Source of the DNA: Struthidea cinerea
Lineage: Eukaryota > Chordata > Aves > Passeriformes > Corcoracidae
Length of the DNA stretch: 64,000 bases
NCBI GenBank assembly: GCA_013397865.1
Contig: VZTI01003647.1
Span: forward strand, 1,098,340 to 1,162,339
Direction of reading: 5' to 3'
In this document: positions 24,288 to 36,092 of the stretch, piece by piece
How positions within the stretch are numbered: the stretch's first letter is position 1
How the letters are laid out: the number at the start of each line of letters is the position of its first letter
Notes under the pieces: generated by a model
What the model saw: only the letters and a program-made list of their open reading frames with translations
Database searches by the model: none
What the model was told of the DNA's origin: nothing
Translations under genes and position numbers: made by a program

Positions 24288-24655
24288 CCACAGAATCACG
24301 GAGTGCTTGGAATCAGAGAAAAGCTTGGGTTGGGAATTACCTGAAGGATCACCACCCCCCTGACACGGGCAGGGACACCTTCCACTAGCCCAGGCTGCTC
24401 CAAGCCCCGTCCAACCTGGCCTTGGACACTGCCAGGGATCCAGGGGCAGCCACAGCTGCTCTGGGCACCCTGTGCCAGGACCTCCCCACCCTCACAGAGA
24501 GGAATTCCTTCCCAATATCCCATCTAAATCTACCCTCCTTCAGCTTAAAGCCACTCCCCCTCGTCCTATCACTGCTTGCCCTTGCAAAAAGTCCCTGTCC
24601 GTCCTTCCCTGGGCCCTCTTTAGCTGCAGGAAGGCTGCCACGAAGCCCTCCCAGC
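24288..24655 (-). mobile_element. CR1 LINE 3' end, longer copy
   Basis: Antisense CR1. Beyond the common tail ('ctgacacgggcagggaca', 'ccacagctgctctgggcacc') it continues through 'cctccccaccctcacagaga' and 'tcctatcactgcttgccctt' to 'gcaggaaggctgccacgaag', so about 370 bp of the 3' region is kept. Confidence 0.93.
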
Positions 24656-25145
24656 GGTGTTTCATTGCTCCTGCCATCGCTGCCGTGCTCCCTGTGGACA
24701 CAGAGCACTGGGGTCCGTCACGGAGATGAGCCCCAGGAGGGACAGGGCTGAGCTCACAGCTCCCCGTGCTTGTTGAGTGGTACCTGCGGCGGGATGAGGC
24801 ACTTCAGAGAGCAATCGATGCTCTTCTCATGCATTCTTAGAAAACAATTAGCAGCGGGAGTGATGAATGCGCTTCTAATTACATCCTCGCTGTCTCACCC
24901 CCTCCGAGTCATGAACTACTTCAATAAGTAAAGGGCATCCAGGAGGCAAAAAAAAGGGTTTCAGTCAGTGACAATTGGCTCAAAGGAGAGTTTCACACCT
25001 CGTTTATCCTGAGCCCCCAAAATACCTCCATGGATTTTGCACATTGGGGTATCACCTCTCTGCGTAGTGCTGCCACTTCCCGGTGGCATTTTGGGCAGTG
25101 CAGCATTTGGATGCACTTTTTATTGCTTCCACATCCAAAATTCTG
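24656..25145. other. intergenic, no gene seen
   Basis: Nothing recognised. Confidence 0.4.
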
Positions 25146-25436
25146 CTTTTTATAAGGGCACTGTGTGATAGGGCAAGGGGGAATGGCTTTAAACTGACAG
25201 AGGGCAGGGTTAGAATTGATGTTGGGAAGAAATTGTTCCCTGTGAGGGTGGGGAGGCCCTGGCACAGGGTGCCCAGAGAAGCTGTGGCTGCCCCTGGATC
25301 CCTGGAAGTGCCCAAGGCCAGGTTGGACGGGACTTGAAGCACCCTGGGCTAGTGGGAGGTGTCCCTGCCCATGGCAGGGGGTGGCACCGGATGGGCTTTA
25401 AGGTCCCTCCCAACCCAAACCATTCCGTGATCCTCT
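25146..25436 (+). mobile_element. CR1 LINE 3' end
   Basis: Recent CR1 3' region: 'tttataagggcactgtgtga', 'gggcaagggggaatggcttt', 'ccctgtgagggtggggaggc', 'ccctgcccatggcagggggt', ending 'aaaccattccgtgatcctct'. Confidence 0.94.
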
Positions 25437-25635
25437 AAAAAGCAGCTCCCAGCTCAGGGAGAGGCTCTTGTACTGTGATACAGACAAGACAAACTAGCGT
25501 GACCTTTTACATACTGTTTTTGGCTGTTACCTCCTTGGATAAAAACAGTTAACTGAGGCTCGCCGGTGTTCGCAGAGGAAGCCTGACCCGGTACCTGATT
25601 TGGAGAACAAGTCTCTGCTTCACCCAGCCTGTAAG

Positions 25636-25704
25636 ACAGCCCCAGAAACACGCAAAAACGTGCATTTTTTGAGAAGAGATCAACACTCCAGCTACCTGTC
25701 CCAG
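25636..25704. repeat. diverged dispersed repeat, copy 2
   Basis: Partner of 22,417-22,484 in the same orientation, 3.2 kb downstream. Flanking similarity is weak ('cttcaccca' before, CACTGATG after, offset by 38 bp). Confidence 0.75.
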
Positions 25705-27692
25705 CTGCCAATCTGACAGCAAACAACTCCGCAAGCAGCAGCACTGATGGAACAGCTCAGTCCTGGTTCCCTTCCAAATCCCCGCAAAGATTTGCATCCA
25801 TCTCATTTTAATTGGCCTTTGCCGGGCTCTCCTTTGTAAGTTGTTCTCGTTTCATCCACGCCGTTCGCATTCCCTAAAGGCTGCGGATGCTCGGCTGGCG
25901 TTGGGAAGGCTGCACCTCCATTCTGCCTCACGTGCAGCTCCTGAATCAGCTCGCTATTGTCTCGGAGCGCTTCTTCCCTCCTCCCTCCGAAAGCCTTGGA
26001 GAGGCACATAATACCCTCTTTAAAGCGGCTCATCACGGCTGTATCACCTGAGGATCTATTCCTGCCCACGGAACCGCGGTGAATGAGCATTATCCTCGAT
26101 AGCATTTTCCACGCAGAGGCTTGGAGCAAGCACTGATCAATGCACGTTGAAATAACACTAAGCCACATAAATACAGAGCTCTGTTTGGTAATTATTTGCA
26201 GTCTTTGACTATAAGCTTGAAAATAACATTTATCTCGCCGAGTGTGACCTTCTCCATGTGCTTTTCCATGGAGTTTTCAGACTTCCCTGCAAACAGGTAG
26301 CCCAGGCAGTCTGGGAGAGGGCCAGAGAAAAGTCTCAGTGGCTAACGTGGGAGGGCAGAAGAAAGGGCAGCTGCAGCAATTTGGCATGACACCCCAACCT
26401 TTAAGGAATGTGGGTGCACAAAATAAATTTGAAACGGTTTAGCATCTACATTGCCAAATGCCAACAAATAAATTGAGCTTATTCTCAGCTTTGGAAAAGG
26501 GCACAGAGCAAGGCAAGGTGGGATGTGATCAGAGACTACTGTAAAGCAGTATAATTTAAAATCTATTATCTAAAATACATAGCTCACTGTCTTTTAGACT
26601 GTAATTGAGACTTCTCTTTTCCTCTGTGGATTTATCTTGTTCTTTAGTTGGCTCATGGCAGTCAGATAGATTGCTTCATCTTCCCAGGAAAGCTTCCAGT
26701 TCTTTAGAACCCTCCTTTATTTTTTTTTCTCCTTCCCCCCCCCTCCCCCTTTTTTGTTCTTTTTCTGTTTGTAATTAATGCGAGTCACAGAATATTTTAT
26801 ATTTGGAATCCTGTTATTTGCAGACAGTAGTCAAACCATGTTTGGGCAGCAGCCAGATGCTCAGCATATGCAGCAGAGGAGTGAGATGAAAGGCTGGAGG
26901 TAAACAGGGAAGACACACACACTGATGGAGAGACTGACCCCCCACCCCTCTCTGTGCTGCTGCACGAGCCAAAATAGGAGCCAGTCAAAAAAGGTAAATA
27001 AGAACTGAATTCAGATGGAAACCAGAAGTAATTTAGAGGATAAATTTTTAATTAAAAAAGCAGTATGGGATAGCAAGTTTAGAAAGATTGCTTCTGAAAG
27101 CTTAAGGCTCTGTTTCTCTGCCCTCTATCTTTAGCCTTTTTTATTGACATGGAATGAGGAGAGAGCTTTTCCTAGGTGCCTTATAGGAAAGTACAATCCA
27201 TGCTGTAAGCATCTTTCTCATTTCCATCCAATATTACTGCTATGCCCTTGGAAAGTTTGCAAAAAAATACAAATAGAGAAGAAAGGGGCTCTCTGCTTCC
27301 AAATTATCTATCTCAAGCAGGGGGCACATGGATCCAGAGCTGGAACAGCTTCTAATTGTCTTGCAAGGATAATTTAAATTAGTTCAACTCTTTATTTATG
27401 AGTGTGACATTTATTCCTTTGTATTACAGCCATTCCTAAATGCCTTAATGTGGGATCAATAGCACTTTGCACCAGCCAGACCTGCACAACGTGCTGCTCC
27501 TCGGGGAGGATTTGTTTGGCTGGCCAGGGCTGTTTGCCTGACCCACCTTCCACCAAGATGTGAAGGACGGGGAGCTGCCAGATGGATTTTGCTTCCCTGG
27601 GTGTAGCTCCTGGTGCCCAGGCAGGCATTTGTGCAGTGATGCCACCAACTCACCAAGCACGTGTGGCCTTTTGCCTGGATGGAGATAAATAG

Positions 27693-27723
<31 letters not shown>

Positions 27724-30700
27724 GATGAGTGTTGTCACAAATACCAGCATGGAAAACGTGGAGCTGGAAATCTTACTGTGTATAAACTGAAATAGCCCCA
27801 CTCTACACACTCATTGCAAATTCACAATGTATATGACAGGGAATATGTTCTGAGCCCTTTCTCTCCCTTTATCTTGCTGTTCCATTAATCCATCCCAGTG
27901 GATAAAATCAACCAAGAAATGTCTATGTGATGCTCTCCAGATTTTATCCCTGGACAGCTGATGGCAGGGGTAAGTGCTGCTCCCCAAATCACACCTGCCT
28001 GTGGTACAAGAAGTTTAGCTTTTGATTTGCTTTCTGTAGCCGCAAATGGATTAGTTTAATAAAATTAATAATTTCTATGTGTCTCTACCATGAGATGGAA
28101 TTGCAGCAGAGGCCAGAGGAAAGCGTAAGGAATGGTTATGGTAGGAGAATAATCTGCAATCCAGTCTGCCCTAAGGTGTGTGGTGTTGGAGACTCGGAAC
28201 TGCTGCGTCTGAGAGAGGTCAACGCCGAAAAAACCTTTTAGAGGAATTTCTTAACAACAGATCCCTCTGCAAGGTGTCCCATTCTCTGCAGTTCCACACC
28301 TGTGCCTGTCTGCAAGAACAGAGCTGGTTCTTCTGAAACTTCAGGGCAGAGCAATCAAATCAAGGAGGCAAAAGCAGCGCTGGAGTTTGATCTGGCTTTA
28401 ACAGATACAGGTCAGAGCAGCTCCAGCCAAGTGAGGAGCAGCTCGCTGAAATCAGAGAAGCAAGTTAGAGACTGCAAGGCCAGAAAGGGACATTCCACAA
28501 GGCCACTGATGCTGGCACAGGCAGAAATATTTGAGATCTAAGTAAATGTGGCTGGTCAACACCAACTGTCTGTTCTTCATATTCCCCCTCCCCCTGCAGC
28601 CTCAGAGGACAGCTGATACAGCACACGATTAGACACGACAAGCTGAGCCTCAGAGGTGAACAAGCTTGTTGATAAAGGACGAGCCAGCATTATATTTTAA
28701 TGATAGGAGAAATTTGCATATCAAGATCTTGTTCTTTGTTTCCATCGAGCGCGTCTGCGGAGCGGGAGGAAGCGGATGTGAGGCAGAGGGCTCCTTTGCA
28801 TTGCAACACACGTTTGTGTCTGTGTTCGGAGGGTTTGAAGTGGCATTCAAATCAAAATGCAGCAGAAGAATGGTTAACAGTGGTGGTGTTTTAAGTGTGA
28901 GGATGCCAGCTTCATGCAAGGTGTCTCTTTCCCTATTAATTGCAAGGCACACACGACAGAGGCCACTCGCTCTGGAGATGAAAAGCCACATTAGCAATTC
29001 CTCCTCAGTATTGCTGTTAAAACACCTCAGGCACGTCTGGCTGTGGCTATTTCAGGAGAGGAGCAATCTCTGCTGCCGAGTCCTGGGGCATAAAGCAAAG
29101 GCTGCTGGAAATGAACCACAGCCTGCAAATATTTTTGCAACTATCACCTTTGTTTTCAAGTCCCACGTGGCATTAATTATTTGCCCATAAAAGTGACATG
29201 TACAGAAGCAAAGGAGCTCCAGTGAGGATTTGCACTTTGTTTTATGGCTCCAGATGGTTTCACAGCTCAAGGTAAGTTGTAAAGGACAGGCAGGAAGAGA
29301 AAAAATCTTGCTTTGTGACTTCTGCTTACAAGAGCCTGTAGGGAGGGGATGAGTGGGTGGGGGAAAGTTATCAGTCCCATTAACAAATCTGCCCAAACTA
29401 TCTCTATTGATGTTTTTTTACCCTCTCACCTACTCAGCACACAAAACTACAAAGCATGGCTGATAGGAGCTCATGTCTCACCAGTCTGTCTTGACAAAAA
29501 GCTACCTTGGCATTCTACAAGTAATTTCCAAAATTGTTTAGAGCTAAGATTAGGGTTGTTTTGTTGTTTTTTTTTTAATTGTATTTTTGTGCTATCCATT
29601 TAAAAGAAAACAACTGTGAATTCATTGTGTTCTCCAGGAAAGAAAGCAATCCTTTTCCAAGGTTAGGTTCCTGAGAACTTCACTCTAGCTGTGTCCTTAT
29701 GCTGTTTTTTAAAAAGAAATGGATACTTCAAAGCTTGAGACAGAGTCATTGATTGAGTTAAAGCCCAGCAGCTATTGCTACCCAAAAATAATTAATCCCA
29801 TCCACTTTCAGAAGGAACAGGGGTGCCCATCCCTGTAGTATTTTATGAAATTTGCATTATATGCCCAGTTGCTCCCTATGTAAAGGCAGCTTGAGATATT
29901 TTAGACCTGTTTATTTAGAGGAATGTCTAAAGACAGACACTGAAAAAGAGAAACCACACACAAAGCCTGAATGTCTGCTTGGGCTGCAGTGATGCCATGG
30001 CACCGCCTGAAGAGTGAGGCAGTTTTTGGCAAGGTTTAATACACCTTCTATTAGACAAACCAACACTGATATGAGCAAACCAGAAAGCTGGAGACACACA
30101 AATTACAAACCAAAAGTGCTGTGTGAAAATCATGTCCTTTTCTAGCAGATTTACAAAGTCAAATGGATGCACAAACATTTTGTTGTTTTATTCCAGTGTG
30201 CCCCTTCTCTACTTTCTATCAAGAATCTGCTAACCTTATTTACCACTGGATGCTTTCGCCTGCTGCTTGCTCCAGGCAGAGCTGGAGTGTCAGGGACTTG
30301 CACTTTAAAGCATTAATATTGCTCTCTGATATGCTGATGGAGTTGCAAAAAAAAAAAAAGTGTTCTGGTGAAGACTAAGTGCTGTCTGCTCAGAATTTAA
30401 ACGTGGGAATCAAATGCCCAGTGGGATGCACCAGCAATAAGAACTATAGACAAATCTTCGAGCTCTTCCCTTAGACGTGCTGGGAACATTTTTCCACTCA
30501 GCCTTGAAAGAGCCAGGATTGTTCCAAGTCACCCAAGTAAAGCTAAATTGTTGATCAGCATCCAGAGCAGACCTGCCTGGTGGAGGCTGTGAAAGAAAAA
30601 TGGCTTTATTAGGGGCTGTCAAGGCACAAACCTGGTCCCGTGCTGAAGACACAGTGCTTGTGCCAGAGTCTCTGTGCAGGGACAGGTTCAGCCCCAGCAG

Positions 30701-30740
30701 CAGGATGAGAGGAATGCAGAACTTGTCTTTACAAACAAGC
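25705..30740. other. intergenic, about 5 kb, no gene seen
   Basis: No exon or RNA gene recognised. It holds a pyrimidine-rich run at 26,719-26,765 and a (GA)n run at 27,693-27,723. The block 28,690-28,960 has a 174-codon open frame without a recognisable domain. Confidence 0.4.
27693..27723. repeat. (GA)n microsatellite
   Basis: About 15 GA units with one interruption, seen directly. Confidence 0.95.
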
Positions 30741-31135
30741 TGTGGGCCTGCTGGTAGACAAGGCTAAGCACTATAAGAAAGACAATGGGAAGAATTCCAT
30801 TGATTGATGAATTAAAGAGATGTGTATCTTCAAACACACCAAAGGTCTGCTGACAAGGAGGGGGTTATACATGAAAAGGGAATATTTTGATATTAGGCAT
30901 TCCAGGAAGTCTGTACCTCCCGAGTACCTCAGCCAATGGGGAAAGAGAGAGGGAAATGCGGTCGGGAAACTGGGGAAAATAGGATAAAAAGGAGGCTGCG
31001 ACCTCCAAAAATTCGAGAGACGCCAGGGGAATGCCCCATGGCCTCTCCCTTTATTCGAATAAAGTAAAGGGACTCCTCTGTCTCCTTTTTGGACATAAAC
31101 CTCTGGTGTTTGTGGATTAATTTTCCTGACGAGGA
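30741..31135 (+). mobile_element. probable ERVL-like LTR, plus orientation
   Basis: Starts TGTGGGCCTGCTGG. It contains 'gtacctcagccaatgggga', a TATA-like GATAAAAAGG (30,983-30,992) and 'ggaggctgcgacctcca'. An AATAAA signal at 31,058-31,063 is followed by 'ctcctctgtctcc-tttttggacataaa', a U5 arrangement I associate with songbird ERVL LTRs. The 3' limit and target-site duplication are not clear, and no internal retroviral region follows. Confidence 0.6.
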
Positions 31136-34100
31136 GAAATGGGCAGCACAGCCTGTCTGCTTCTTTCTGTCTTCTGGGGTGCTTGGCCAGAGTCCAGCCA
31201 GAGCACATCAGAGCCGTGGTCCTCTTCTCAGAGGAGAAATACAGTTCAGACCATCCTCAGCCCCATTCTGCAAAACTGAGAGGCAGGAATGTTGTGCTCA
31301 ACAGACAAACTGCACGATGTGTGTCCATCAAACCTAAACCAGAGTCAAATTCTGGTCACTGCGAGGCACCCCGGGCTGTTTCCTGTGCCCCTGGTGCTTC
31401 AGCAGGGAGTGCTCTTTAATTTTGGCAGGGAGGAATCATTCAGCATGGACAGACACGGACAGCTGCCTGTTATCACCATCTCCTCTCCAAAGCAGACAGA
31501 GATGAGACAGCTCGAGACCAGATAAACCTAATAGTCATGTTAGCATGGCACAGAGCCCGAAGCAACATGCCAAGCCTCTCAGTTTATTCCTACACTGTTT
31601 ATACATGTTTATAATCTTTAAATCATAGCTCTCTCCCATATTGAAAGATCCCGAACAGATGCAACAATAAACTGAAATTCAAGACAAACAGATTGTTAGG
31701 CAGAGAGACAGAGCACATTCATTTGTGGTGAATCACAAATACTGAAACAAAATAAATGAATCAGTCCTAAAGAGTCTAATTAATAAAGGTTAATTTATTT
31801 ATCATCCTGGCTAACCCGATATCTCTGAACCCATCTAAATTAATGCAAAATGAACAAAGCACAAAAAGGGCAGCAGTAATTGGAAAGCTGCTGTAGATAC
31901 ATTTTCCAGAAGCTGCTTTTTCTGCTGCATAAAAAGCGTCCCAGGTTCACTCGGTCAGGTGCACAGACAGGCTGGTTGGCAGCAGCATAATTAAAGGATG
32001 TTAATGGATTAACTCTTTCTGCCTCAGAGATCTTTCTTCTCTCCCCTTTATCATGAAAGGCATCAAGACACCAGCCTGTCCCACACATACAATGATATCT
32101 CCATCTTGACCAATGCACACAAGGAAATGGAAATGGAAAAAGCCTCCATTGCTCCCAGCAAATCCAGCCTGGGACAGTGACTGGCTGAGAAATAGTTGTT
32201 TAATGAGCCTGACCACAAAATAATTCCACTGTAACATGCTACATGTTTTATATATCTGTGTTATTCCCTAATTTGCAGGTAAAATTCAGCATCTGGATTG
32301 GCAGAAACCTCGTTGCACTTGCTGGCTCATGGTAATTGCAAGTGCAGTGCCATACACAGTCCCTCAGCCTTGATGTCCTCCGAAACAGAATCTTGGGACA
32401 TCTTTAAGAGGCAAAACTGAAAGAAAAAGGGTTTTTATGGTTCACAAGGATGAAATTGATGGAAACACCACACTTCAGGCTGAAGGTGCCCCATTCCTCC
32501 CACCACCCCCTGAGCCTTCCTACATGCAGTTCATACAACAGAATTGTCTAAGAGCTCAATAGCACAAAGAAAATCTAAGTTTTGTGCTTTCTGTTGCATC
32601 ATTACAACACTGCAACTTGTGCTGGGGAAATTCAAGGTTCCCACAAGGCCATCAGCAGATTTAATTTGGGGGCTTCATGAGGTTCTCCCCTTCCAAATTG
32701 GCTCCTCAGTGTATGAGTTATAAGACTGATTTTTAATATAATCAAACATGGGGAAAAAATTGCCTGATGCCTACAAAGACTGTTTCGTGTTGCTGATAAA
32801 CAAGTTCGTTGGGGATACCCTGCTATCAACCTTTTCATGCCCTTCCACATCCAGATATTCAGTTGCATAGCCAGGAGGCCTTTCTGCCTTCCCTCATGAA
32901 GGAAAGATGTGGCCAGCACTGAAAAGCTTCAATAACAACCTACACAACGCGGTTTGAAACGTGGAGTAAATAAATATAACAGGGGCAAAAGGTAGAATCT
33001 GAGATTATGCGGCAGGGCTGTGGTCATAAGGTCACTAATTTTTTTTGTTTTCTTTTTTATTTTTAAGAGCCCTTCTGTGCTGTTCTACACTGTCAGTGAC
33101 TGCTTTCATTTCTAAAGGCATAAGTGGCTGTCACTTAGAGAAATACCCGTGGGAAATGGCAGGGGAGCATGTCAAAGTATTCCATTTCAGATGGGCACGT
33201 GGATTTTTCATCACTACTTTCCCTGACATTCCTGCAGCTGTTAAGGAACTTGTTCCTCTTTCAGAAGACAGAAGAAAAAGACACTCAGGCCTGTCTTTTT
33301 GTGATTTTTGGAAATAAAGATGGGTCCCTGCTGTCTGAGCAGCCCTGGGAACTGTGATACATCACTGGAGGAAACAGCAGAGCAGTTCTGGGAGGTTTTA
33401 AAGGGCACAGCTTAACTGAACTGTAATTGACTTTCACTCATTGATCCAGTATTATTAGTGTTTGTTTAGAAATCAAAGGTTATTTAATCTGAAGTTATTT
33501 TGCTGCTTTCAGGGGCTATAAACACTGCTTAACTGCACTAAATTTGATCAATCCACCAAAACAAAAAAAGTTTTGAGAAGCTTTTCTTGTAGTAATCCTC
33601 TCTTCTTCCCCTCACTCCAGACAACTTCTCCATCCCCAAATGCCTGTGGAGACTTCACTTAAGCTCCAGAGCAGCATCCACTTGGCTTTGGCTTCCCCAT
33701 TGCCATGAGTTCTACCCATTACCGTCCTCCAGCTTCCGAATGGGGAAGACAACCCCGGCTGCAAGTTCTAGATATGGATGGCAAAATCCTTCAGAAGCCT
33801 CTGGCTGTGAAAACATCCATCTTTTCTAACATGGTTCCTCAAGGCAAAACAGCTCCTGTGGTGCTTTCTGTGTTCATGGGCTGTGGCTGTTGCCACCAGG
33901 AGGTTCCAGGCTTCCATGAAAGGGTAGAACTCCTTCCCATTTAATTTCCGCTGGTGCAGCGGCTTTGTTACTGACATTTTGAAAGAACAGACTTACCACA
34001 GCCTGAACACCCAAGTGGCTTAGTGAGAATTCATTTCCAATTGCTCATTCATTCACTGTTGCAGGGGAAAGAGTTCCAGGTATTTCATTTGATGAACAGC

Positions 34101-35740
34101 ATTTAAACATTTTCTTTTTTTCCCAAATTATTAGGTAAATAAGAAAACAGACAGTTTAAATACTGTGTACAACTCCATGACAAACAGGCCTTCTTGGAAC
34201 AGAATTGCCATTATTAATCTCAATTCTCATCTCAGGCTGAGACTGACAAAGGCAATGTCTTCTTAAACTTAATCTTATAAGAAATTCATTCTGTTTACTG
34301 GACCCCCTGAGGTCTGAGTCTTTAGGATGTGAAGTTTTCATAACAAAAATTATAGTGATATAAACTTCAATTTCCTGTTTTAAAAGCAGTGATTTTCATA
34401 AAAGCACATGACTCCACCTGGGACTTGAAGAAAATGGTCAAATGCTGCAGAAGAAAAGCTATGAGCCACAGGGATTGTCTAGAGGAAGAATATGAGGCTC
34501 CAGGAACATTACTTTTTAAAAATACAGCCAGGTATTGAGCATAATCGGTACTAACATGTTTTAGTTCCCAGTGCAGAGACTGGTTTGGTTTGATTCTTCA
34601 CAGTAGCCAGCACAAAAATGCCCTGGCCCTGAGGCACAACAGCAGTATAAATAATATCAATAATTTAGGCACTGACCATATGGGAGCAGACCCAAAGCTC
34701 GAGCAAGACGAGTTGCTCTGCTGCAGAGGAGGGAACTGTGCCAGCTTGTGCTGAGGAAATGGCCCAGGATCTGATCCTGTTCGTGGGCACCAGATGGTGG
34801 TTTATGATTTTTTTTTCCCCGTTTAAAGTTCCTCAGACTGGCAAGGGGAAAAGGGAGAGAGGGGTGGTGTGGCGCAGCAGGTTGGTGGGTGGTGATGGGG
34901 CAGGGGGAGGAACCAGGAGCATTTTCCTCCATTTGTGGGGTATGACATAGAATGAAACAGCACTGCAGGCTAGCAAAGTCGGTCCTGGGTATGAATATAT
35001 TCCTGCTATTGGACGGAAGCTTTTCCGTCTTCTGTTCCACGGAATCCAACAAAAGATCTGGCTGACTTACTCCAGATATGGGTCAAGTCCAAGTCTCCTA
35101 CACATCCCTGCTGTGCCCCTCCTCATTGGAGCTCCGAGGGGAGTGCTGCGGAACACGTGAGCCCATCAGCTCTCCTGTGCATTGCTCCACTCTACCCACA
35201 CTTCCCACATGGAAGCAGTGAGTGAACTACCACACTACTTTACTCCTTTCCCTTTCTTTAAAAGGAGTTCGCTCAAGCCGAAATGTTGAAGAGCAACCAC
35301 TCCACAAAGTGCAACTGTCAAGAAGCTATTTAAGACCTTGCCAGTATCTTCCATTTTTGGAGAAAATTAATAATCTCCTGAGCAGGCAGTAGCACAGAGC
35401 AGGGAGTTTTCAGAAAGAAAAGCTCGGAGGTAGCTCTGCCTCACTCTGCCAGGCAGCAGCTCCCCTGAAGAGCTCTCCTGGAGGTGGATGGCAGGAGATG
35501 TGGCTGGCAGGTCACCGACAGTCCCAGCACGAGCTTCGCGTGGGTTTGTGCCTTTCTCTGTGTCCGTGTGTGTGTGAAGCTTAAACAGGCCCACACTGCC
35601 AAAATCTCAGCCAATGTCATGGATTGTGGGTCTTCAAACATTGTATTCCATCATTTATTTTTGCAGTAAAATGAAGATGTCAATCCAGCTGAGGTTTGCT
35701 GGATTTGTCACCTGAATGGGTGCTGTGAAGGCACAGATGT
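31136..35740. other. intergenic, about 4.6 kb, no gene seen
   Basis: Unique, AT-leaning sequence. Nothing recognised. Confidence 0.4.
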
Positions 35741-36092
35741 GAGAAGAGAAGGTGCTGGGGAGACCTTGGAGCATCTTCCAGTGCCTAAAGGGTTCTGAGG
35801 GAGCTGGGGAGGGACTTTGGACAAGGGCATGAAGTGACAGGACAAAGAGGAATGGCTTTAAACAGACAAAGAGTAGGTTTAGATCAGATAGTGGAAAGAA
35901 ATTCTTCCCTGAGAATGAAGGATTGCCCAGAGAAGCTGTGGCTGCCCCTGGATCTCTGGAAGTGTCCAAGGCCAGGCTGGATGGGGCTTGGAGCACCATG
36001 GGATAGTGGAAGGTGTCCCTGCCCATGGCAGGGGGTTGGAATGAGATGATTTTTGAAGTCCCTTCCAACCCAAACCATTCCAGGATTCTGGG
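35741..36092 (+). mobile_element. CR1 LINE 3' end, longer copy
   Basis: CR1 3' region starting further 5' than most copies ('gagaccttggagcatcttcc', 'agtgcctaaagggttctgag'), then 'aagtgacaggacaaagagga', 'gctgtggctgcccctggatc' and tail 'aaaccattccaggattctgg'. The 'ggaggccctggcacagggtg' block is largely deleted. Confidence 0.94.

Noticed and set aside
28666..29190. 174-codon plus-strand frame with an octamer nearby
   Set aside because: No domain or homology recognised; retained only as unique sequence.
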